Source of the DNA: RGIG3009 sp964389495
GTDB lineage: Bacteria > Bacillota > Clostridia > Oscillospirales > Acutalibacteraceae
NCBI GenBank assembly: GCA_964389495.1
Contig: CAYMDU010000068.1
Coordinates: forward strand, 1-9,747
Direction of reading: 5' to 3'
Length of the DNA stretch: 9,747 nt
Below, in pieces: positions 5,893 through 9,747 of this stretch (position 1 is the first letter of the stretch; the number at the start of each line of letters is the position of its first letter). The position numbers and the translations under genes were made by a program. The notes beneath the pieces were generated by a model. The model worked only from the letters and a program-made list of their open reading frames with translations, was not told where the DNA came from and searched no databases.

Positions 5893-5937
5893 TTACCACT
5901 CATGCCAACAGCGGCTGTGCAGCCGTTTGGATGGTAA
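5893..5937 (+). promoter_or_regulatory. Long hairpin just before the rplA ribosome binding site
   Basis: TTACCA (5893-5898) pairs with TGGTAA (5932-5937), CCAA (5905-5908) with TTGG (5927-5930) and CGGCT (5912-5916) with AGCCG (5921-5925), with an unequal internal loop (CTCATG against A). The rplA SD starts 7 bases later. A weaker stem (5851-5855 with 5875-5879) lies upstream. No T-tract follows. It may set the translation level of rplA relative to rplK or be a processing site; I do not recognise it as a named motif. Confidence 0.5.
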
Positions 5938-5957
5938 CTAATAGGGAGGAAAAACCA

Positions 5958-6647
5958 ATGAAACATGGTAAAAAATATGTCGACAGCGCGAAGCTGATCG
6001 ACCGCGCCGCACAGTACGATGTGGCAGAAGCCTTGGATATTGCCGTGAAAACCGGCAAAGCCAAATTTGATGAAACCGTTGAGGTTCATGTGAAGCTGGG
6101 CGTTGACAGCCGTCACGCCGATCAGCAGGTGCGTGGTGCGGTGGTTCTGCCGCACGGCACCGGTAAGAAACTGCGTGTGTTGGTTTTCGCAAAAGAAGAC
6201 AAGCATCAAGCCGCTTTGGATGCCGGCGCAGATTATGTCGGCGCTGACGATTTGGTTGCCAAAATCAACGGCGGCTGGATGGATTTCGATGTTGTGATTG
6301 CCAGCCCCGATATGATGGGCTTGGTTGGTCGTTTGGGTAAAGTGCTCGGCCCCCGCGGCTTGATGCCCAACCCGAAGGCCGGTACCGTTACCCCGGATGT
6401 TGCCAAAGCTGTTACCGAAGCCAAGGCCGGTAAAATTGAGTACCGCTTGGACAAAACCAACATCATTCACTGCCCGATCGGCAAGGTGTCTTTCGGCGTT
6501 GAAAAGTTGCAAGAAAACTTTGATGCGTTGCTTGGTGCCATTGTTCGTGCCAAGCCGGCTGCTGCCAAGGGCCAGTACATCCGCTCTTGCGTTGTGGCGT
6601 CCACCATGGGCCCCGGCGTGAAAATCAACCCTTCGAAGGTCGGTTAA
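5958..6647 (+). CDS. rplA: 50S ribosomal protein L1
   Basis: A 229-residue protein of the mobile L1 stalk, which helps release E-site tRNA; in many bacteria it also represses the L11-L1 operon by binding its leader. The N-terminus (MKHGKKYVDSAKLID), the start of domain II (KKLRVLVFAK, 70-79) and the signature GKVLGPRGLMPNPKAGTV (127-144) are all present, as is the C-terminal TMGPGVKIN (216-224). Length is typical. The frame is open from 5931, but ATG 5958 has GGGAGGA (5944-5950) 7 bases before it and gives the normal L1 start. It ends immediately before a terminator-like hairpin overlapping the rplJ promoter. Confidence 0.98.
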   Translation: MKHGKKYVDSAKLIDRAAQYDVAEALDIAVKTGKAKFDETVEVHVKLGVDSRHADQQVRGAVVLPHGTGKKLRVLVFAKEDKHQAALDAGADYVGADDLVAKINGGWMDFDVVIASPDMMGLVGRLGKVLGPRGLMPNPKAGTVTPDVAKAVTEAKAGKIEYRLDKTNIIHCPIGKVSFGVEKLQENFDALLGAIVRAKPAAAKGQYIRSCVVASTMGPGVKINPSKVG

Positions 6648-6669
6648 GAAAAAAAGCTTGCTTTTTTTC
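6648..6669 (+). terminator. Terminator of rplK-rplA, AT-rich and symmetric
   Basis: Directly after the rplA stop, GAAAAAAAG pairs with CTTTTTTTC around a CTTG loop: a 9-bp stem made mostly of A-U pairs whose right arm doubles as the T-tract. It would be a weak or partial terminator, possibly usable in both directions. Its loop and right arm supply the -35 box of the next promoter. Confidence 0.55.
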
Positions 6670-6686
6670 TGAAAGTCTGATATAAT
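6658..6686 (+). promoter_or_regulatory. Promoter of rplJ-rplL
   Basis: A perfect -10 TATAAT (6681-6686) with an extended TG-A in front is spaced 17 bp from TTGCTT (6658-6663). The -35 box is poor, as is often tolerated with an extended -10. Transcription would start near 6693, right before the L10 leader. Confidence 0.75.
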
Positions 6687-6694
6687 CTATTTGC

Positions 6695-6820
6695 TGTTCT
6701 TCCACAGACAGCGGGTGCACGGTTTGTGCCTAACGGTTTCCGCCCGCCGAGGTCGAATGCACATGGGATTCTTTGTGTATTAACGCCTTTTCTGTGAATT
6801 GCAGAAAAGGCGTTTTTTCT
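6695..6820 (+). promoter_or_regulatory. Ribosomal protein L10 leader with attenuator
   Basis: The sequence CCACAGACAGCGGG (about 6702-6715) and the later CCCGCCGAGGT (6743-6752) are the hallmark strands of the L10 leader known from B. subtilis and other Firmicutes. GCGGG (6711-6715) pairs with CCCGC (6743-6747) and encloses a GCAC/GTGC hairpin (6717-6720 with 6726-6729). A second hairpin (6756-6763 with 6774-6781) and then the terminator at 6782-6820 complete it. The known model is that excess L10 (with L7/L12) binds the leader and favours termination before rplJ. The family match is by pattern recall. Confidence 0.85.
6782..6820 (+). terminator. Attenuator terminator in the rplJ leader
   Basis: A perfect 13-bp stem, AACGCCTTTTCTG (6782-6794) with CAGAAAAGGCGTT (6802-6814), loop of 7, followed by a T-run to 6818 and CT. 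It lies 46 bases before the rplJ start and after the rplJ promoter, so it must be read through for rplJ expression. This makes it the attenuator of the L10 leader. Confidence 0.9.
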
Positions 6821-6865
6821 GGAAAAACGGCATAATGATTCACAATTCGGGAGGTGAAAAACAAT

Positions 6866-7381
6866 ATGCCGAGTGAGAAAGTATTGCAAGAAAAGCAACA
6901 GTTGGTAGCAACGCTAACGGAAAAGCTGAATGGCGCAAAGTCCGGTGTGGTTGTTAGCTACGAAGGTATCACAGTGGCAGACGACACAGTGCTCCGTCGC
7001 AAATTGCGTGAAGCCGGTGTGGAATATGCCGTGGTGAAAAACACGCTGTTGGGTCGTGCTGCCGACAATGCCGGCTACGGCGAGTTGAAGAGCGTGCTGG
7101 AAGGAACCACCGCTATCGCAACTTCCGCCGAAGACGAATTGGCGGCCGCAAAGTTGCTCTGCGAGTATGCGGAAAAGAACGAAAAGTTCCAGGTGAAGGC
7201 CGGTTTCTTTGAGGGTAAGGTGATTTCTGCCGAAACCGTGAAAGAACTGTCCAAGGTTCCGCCGAAAGAAGTGCTGCTTGCTATGTTCCTGGGTGGCTTG
7301 AACGCCACCATCGCCGGTCTGGCTCGTGCTCTGAACGCTGTTGCAGAGCAAAAGGGCGAGGCGGCACCCGCCGAAGCGTAA
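6866..7381 (+). CDS. rplJ: 50S ribosomal protein L10
   Basis: A 171-residue protein that forms the base of the L7/L12 stalk: its N-terminal domain binds 23S rRNA and L11, and its C-terminal helix carries L7/L12 dimers. The start MPSEKVLQEKQQLV is typical of clostridial L10; VVKNTLLGRAA (56-66) and EGTTAIA (79-85) are conserved rRNA-binding-domain segments; the end (138-171) is the helix for L7/L12, finishing in an Ala/Glu-rich tail. I prefer ATG 6866 over the in-frame GTG at 6854, because that GTG lies inside the SD GGGAGGTG. It probably represses its own operon through the leader upstream. Confidence 0.97.
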   Translation: MPSEKVLQEKQQLVATLTEKLNGAKSGVVVSYEGITVADDTVLRRKLREAGVEYAVVKNTLLGRAADNAGYGELKSVLEGTTAIATSAEDELAAAKLLCEYAEKNEKFQVKAGFFEGKVISAETVKELSKVPPKEVLLAMFLGGLNATIAGLARALNAVAEQKGEAAPAEA

Positions 7382-7432
7382 GAATTGCGCACGGTATGTA
7401 TTTAGAAATTTAATTTAACGGAGGTATTACTC

Positions 7433-7807
7433 ATGTCTGAAAAAGTGACCAATCTCGTAGAAGAGATCAAAGCTCTGACTGTTTTGGAGCTGAACGAACT
7501 CGTAAAGGCTATCGAAGAAGAATTCGGCGTTTCCGCTGCTGCTCCTGTGGCTGTTATGGCCGGCGGTGCTGCTCCGGCTGCTGCTGCCGAAGAAAAAACC
7601 GATTTTGATGTTGTTTTGGCTGAAGTCGGCCCCAACAAGATCAATGTCATCAAGGTTGTCCGCGAAGTTACCGGCCTGGGCCTGAAAGAAGCCAAGGATT
7701 TGGTTGACGGCGCTCCGAAGGCTGTTAAAGAAGCTGCCGGCAAGGACGAAGCTGAGGAAATCAAGAAGAAGCTGGAAGAAGCCGGCGCCAAGGTCGAACT
7801 CAAATAA
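7433..7807 (+). CDS. rplL: 50S ribosomal protein L7/L12
   Basis: A 124-residue stalk protein present in several copies per ribosome that recruits translational GTPases. The N-terminal dimerisation helix region (1-33), an Ala/Gly-rich hinge (34-53) and the C-terminal domain (56-124) are all visible. The factor-binding helix has the conserved KVVREVTGLGLKEAKDLVD (74-92). Length and composition are typical. GGAGG (7420-7424) lies 8 bases before ATG 7433. The 51-base gap after rplJ holds no terminator or convincing promoter, so both share the leader-controlled transcript; the high level of L7/L12 over L10 must come from translation. Confidence 0.98.
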   Translation: MSEKVTNLVEEIKALTVLELNELVKAIEEEFGVSAAAPVAVMAGGAAPAAAAEEKTDFDVVLAEVGPNKINVIKVVREVTGLGLKEAKDLVDGAPKAVKEAAGKDEAEEIKKKLEEAGAKVELK

Positions 7808-7836
7808 GACCGTTTTTCAATTTCTCAGTAGCATGG

Positions 7837-7879
7837 GCACCCTCGCAACAACATTGTTGCGAGGGTGCTTTTCTCTTTT
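7837..7879 (+). terminator. Strong terminator after rplL
   Basis: A perfect 14-bp stem, GCACCCTCGCAACA (7837-7850) with TGTTGCGAGGGTGC (7855-7868), loop ACAT, is followed by TTTTCTCTTTT. This is a strong rho-independent terminator and marks the end of the ribosomal protein cluster. Confidence 0.95.
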
Positions 7880-7902
7880 CGGAATTGACTGAAAAATGAT
7901 AG

Positions 7903-7931
7903 TTGCGTAGTTTTTGGAATTTTGGTATTAT
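7903..7931 (+). promoter_or_regulatory. Promoter of the small ATPase gene
   Basis: TTGCGT (7903-7908) and TATTAT (7926-7931) are spaced by 17 bp, with TG-G before the -10 box (extended -10). Transcription would begin near 7938, only a few bases before the first possible start codon. A TTGACT at 7885-7890 is better as a -35 box but has only TAGTTT at the right distance. Confidence 0.6.
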
Positions 7932-7942
7932 AAAATAGGGTG

Positions 7943-8710
7943 ATGAATTTGGCCAATTATATAAGCAGCATAACCTTTGACGGTGTTTTGGATCGAACCT
8001 CCTATTTAAACTATCTGCCGGTTATTCGGTATTTGTCCAAAGAACGACAACTTTCTTTTTCCTCAGATGTGACTATTTTTGTGGGCGAAAACGGCACGGG
8101 CAAATCCACTTTGCTGGAAGCCATTGCCGTGGCCTATGGATTTAATGCCGAAGGCGGGTCCCGCAACTTCACATTTTCCACGAATGCCACGCATTCGGAA
8201 CTTTGCAAGCATATATCCGTTGCCAGAAGAAACTATGCGCGTGACGGCTTTTTCCTGCGCGCGGAGAGCCTGTACAATGTGGCAACCGATATTGACCAAA
8301 TGGATGCCGAAGAATACGAATATTTGGATCCGCCCAAGGTGATTGGCGGATATGGAGGGGTATCTCTTCATGAACAATCGCACGGTGAGAGTTTCCTCTC
8401 GATTGTGCAAAACCGATTTTTCGGAAAAGGGATTTACATCCTGGACGAACCGGAAGCGGCATTATCACCCATGCATTTGCTCACGCTAATGGTCGAAATG
8501 AATGAACTGGTGAAGAAAGAATCTCAGTTTATTATTGCCACTCATTCACCGATATTGATGACCTTTCCCAATGCGCAAATCCTGGAATTTTCGCAAGAGG
8601 GAATCCAAGCGGTGCGTTACCAGGATACCCAACATTTTCAAATCACCAAACGGTTTTTAGAAAACCCCGAAAAAATGTTGAACTATTTGTTTGGAAACGA
8701 GGAGTTCTGA
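7943..8710 (+). CDS. ABC-type/AAA_21-like predicted ATPase (COG3910-like)
   Basis: A soluble ATPase of about 255 residues with the ABC/SMC-type nucleotide fold but no membrane partner. Counting from the GTG at 7940: Walker A GENGTGKST (49-57), an ABC-like signature SHGES (147-151), Walker B YILDEPEA (166-173) with Asp169 and Glu170, and an H-loop ATHSP (His202). Such lone ATPases resemble the COG3910 'predicted ATPase' group; their function is unknown, and similar folds occur in DNA repair and OLD/RecF-like proteins. Start is uncertain among GTG 7940, ATG 7943 and TTG 7949; AGGGTG (7937-7942) has proper SD spacing only for TTG. It has its own promoter and terminator, so it is a single-gene unit converging on the tfoX-like gene. 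Confidence 0.87.
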   Translation: MNLANYISSITFDGVLDRTSYLNYLPVIRYLSKERQLSFSSDVTIFVGENGTGKSTLLEAIAVAYGFNAEGGSRNFTFSTNATHSELCKHISVARRNYARDGFFLRAESLYNVATDIDQMDAEEYEYLDPPKVIGGYGGVSLHEQSHGESFLSIVQNRFFGKGIYILDEPEAALSPMHLLTLMVEMNELVKKESQFIIATHSPILMTFPNAQILEFSQEGIQAVRYQDTQHFQITKRFLENPEKMLNYLFGNEEF

Positions 8711-8721
8711 TTGTTGAAACA

Positions 8722-8775
8722 CAGCCCTGTCGGGGAAGCGGTGTGGCCGCTCCTCGGCAGGGCTGCTCCTTTTTT
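8722..8775 (+). terminator. Terminator of the ATPase gene, between convergent genes
   Basis: CAGCCCTG (8722-8729) pairs with CAGGGCTG (8758-8765), and the stem continues inward through TCGGGG and GCGG against CCGC and CCTCGG, with G-U pairs and one bulged A. CTCC and a run of six T (8770-8775) follow. On the minus strand the tail after the stem is only TGTTTC, so it would serve the convergent tfoX-like gene poorly. I found no better terminator for that gene in 8776-8816. Confidence 0.85.
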
Positions 8776-8816
8776 ACTCAATACTGTTTTGGCTTCGAAG
8801 TTGACGAAATTCATTT

Positions 8817-9143
8817 TTACCTTTGATTTTGTTTCTTTGTCTTTGGCAGGGGCAGTTCCGGCTCCATGGCGTGAAACAAGGTTTCGAGGAAGTCCCGATC
8901 GTCCACTTTTTCCACCAAAAGCATATCTTTTGCACCGTTGTAGGGTGGTTCGTGGGACGCGTTTGGCAACAGCGTCGTGCTGCTGGGCAGAATTTTCACC
9001 AGCAGTCGATCGTCGCAAAGATAGGCGGCAATTTTTTGGTTGTAATAAATACAATATTCACCCATCATTTGCCGATGAGTGATGTCCTCCAAACCGGAAA
9101 GTTGGTCGAGAATAAAATTCAGATACTCTTTACTTGTTGCCAT
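8817..9143 (-). CDS. TfoX/Sxy N-terminal-domain protein
   Basis: A 108-residue protein that matches the TfoX N-terminal domain: MATSKEYLNFILDQLSGLED start, then the typical MMGEYCIYYNQK (26-37), DDRLLVKI (44-51), a PPYNGAKDMLLVE segment (66-78) and DRDFLETLFHAMEPELP (82-98). It lacks the C-terminal TfoX domain of the gammaproteobacterial competence regulator, so a competence role should not be assumed; short single-domain versions are common in Clostridia and uncharacterised. The tail is basic (PKTKKQNQR). ATG 9143 follows AAGGAG (9158-9153) by 9 bases. Its start lies 14 bases inside the end of the flavodoxin-like gene, in another frame, which implies co-transcription and probably translational coupling. 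Confidence 0.85.
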   Translation of the reverse strand: MATSKEYLNFILDQLSGLEDITHRQMMGEYCIYYNQKIAAYLCDDRLLVKILPSSTTLLPNASHEPPYNGAKDMLLVEKVDDRDFLETLFHAMEPELPLPKTKKQNQR

Positions 9144-9747
9144 GGGTAGGTTCTCCTTGCTTTAATTGTTTCAATGTGCCTTGCCTACACCGTACATTAA
9201 CAAGCCCTGTGTGCTGCCGGCCGAGTAGATTATCTGCTTCCTTTGCTGCGGTTTTATAGATGCCATTTGTGTAGTGGACAAATAAGTAATCTACCGCGTT
9301 GACCTTTCCCACCGCCTGACGGCAGAAGCTTCGCACGGGTGCAGAGAGAGAGAACACCCATATTGGAGAGCAGACGGTCACACGGTCGTATTGCGTTAAA
9401 TCAATGTCGATGGGTTCAATGGGCATATCCCAGCGGTGCATGGCATAGCGTCCGCACCACCAAAAACCCGGCGTGCCTTCGGTTTGCTCGACTGCTTTGA
9501 TTTCGTAGAGCTGTGCACCTGTTTGGTTGGCGGTTTCGCAGGCAATTTTCTTCACATAGCCCATGTGGGAAAAGTAGACCACCAAATGGTGCTTGTTTGT
9601 GCCGATATTCGGATATGCGGCGGTATCAACGGAAAATTCCTCCTGTTTTTGGAACACCCACGCAACAGTGCCGGTGATCGCCTGTGCCAGACCGAAGAGA
9701 AAGTAGGCGGTGGACATGAAGTTCAGGGGAAACATATAAAACTGAAT
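9130..9747 (-). CDS. Membrane-anchored flavodoxin-like protein, 5' end beyond window
   Basis: The first ATG inside is at 9735 (201 residues from there), but the frame stays open to the window edge and the 12 bases before that ATG show no SD, so the true start is probably outside. Numbering from that ATG: a membrane segment at about 8-28, then a flavodoxin fold starting HHLVVYFSHMGYVKKIA (49-65), whose SHMGY loop is the FMN-phosphate site, variant of the usual S-x-T-G-N-T. Flavin-flanking loops are FWWCGRYAMHRW (91-102) and SPIWVFSLSAPVRSF (123-137). It is probably an FMN redox protein tethered at the cytoplasmic face; its partner is unknown. The gene ends inside the tfoX-like start. Confidence 0.82.
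   Translation of the reverse strand: MQFYMFPLNFMSTAYFLFGLAQAITGTVAWVFQKQEEFSVDTAAYPNIGTNKHHLVVYFSHMGYVKKIACETANQTGAQLYEIKAVEQTEGTPGFWWCGRYAMHRWDMPIEPIDIDLTQYDRVTVCSPIWVFSLSAPVRSFCRQAVGKVNAVDYLFVHYTNGIYKTAAKEADNLLGRQHTGLVNVRCRQGTLKQLKQGEPTHGNK

Noticed and set aside
7385..7415. Promoter between rplJ and rplL (TTGCGC with AT-rich sequence)
   Set aside because: No -10 hexamer at 16-18 bp; the gap is short and the genes are normally co-transcribed.
8711..9082. 123-codon open frame on the plus strand
   Set aside because: It is antisense to the TfoX-like gene, begins in the ATPase terminator and shows no recognisable domain.
1..9747. CRISPR array, IS element, prophage or toxin-antitoxin pair
   Set aside because: No regularly spaced repeats, transposase or integrase motifs, or small paired genes of those kinds were seen on either strand.

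Overview
The window is a piece of chromosome from a Gram-positive bacterium, most likely a member of the Clostridia (perhaps Oscillospirales; the class is a better-supported guess than the order). The grounds are the gene order rpmG-secE-nusG-rplK-rplA-rplJ-rplL, strong GGAGG ribosome binding sites before most genes, consensus sigma-A-type promoters, a Firmicutes-type L10 leader with a terminator, and protein sequences (Ddl with a Gly/Lys/Ser-rich omega loop, short TfoX-like protein) of the kind common in that class. Nothing points to a phage, plasmid, IS element or CRISPR array.

Left part (1-3914, all on the minus strand). A promoter at 3886-3914 drives a tight three-gene operon: an alpha/beta hydrolase (probably starting at a CTG codon), a MurF-type Mur ligase whose usual N-terminal substrate domain is replaced by about five membrane segments, and a D-Ala-D-Ala ligase. 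Ddl makes D-Ala-D-Ala and MurF joins it to the UDP-MurNAc-tripeptide, so the last two genes encode consecutive steps of peptidoglycan precursor synthesis. The hydrolase's role is unknown. Downstream on the same strand lies a tRNA-Pro(CGG) gene with its own perfect-consensus promoter and two tandem intrinsic terminators; no clear terminator separates it from ddl.

Middle part (3998-7879, plus strand). A divergent promoter starts rpmG-secE-nusG, followed by rplK-rplA and then rplJ-rplL: translation, protein export and transcription-elongation genes. RNA structure is dense here: a 5'-terminal stem-loop before rpmG, a hairpin across the nusG stop codon, a probable L1-binding leader before rplK that resembles the L1 site of 23S rRNA, a long hairpin before rplA, and a recognisable L10 leader ending in an attenuator before rplJ. 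The rplA terminator and the rplJ promoter overlap. A strong terminator follows rplL, and the rpoB-rpoC genes that usually come next are absent.

Right part (7903-9747). A single-gene unit encodes a small ABC-type/AAA_21-like ATPase (COG3910-like) with its own promoter and terminator. It converges on a minus-strand pair: a membrane-anchored flavodoxin-like protein that runs off the right edge, and a TfoX N-terminal-domain protein whose start overlaps the flavodoxin gene's end by 14 bases.

The region is largely core genome. The most unusual items are the hydrolase/membrane-MurF/Ddl operon with its CTG start, the three-segment SecE, the untied rpoBC, and the set of RNA leaders.
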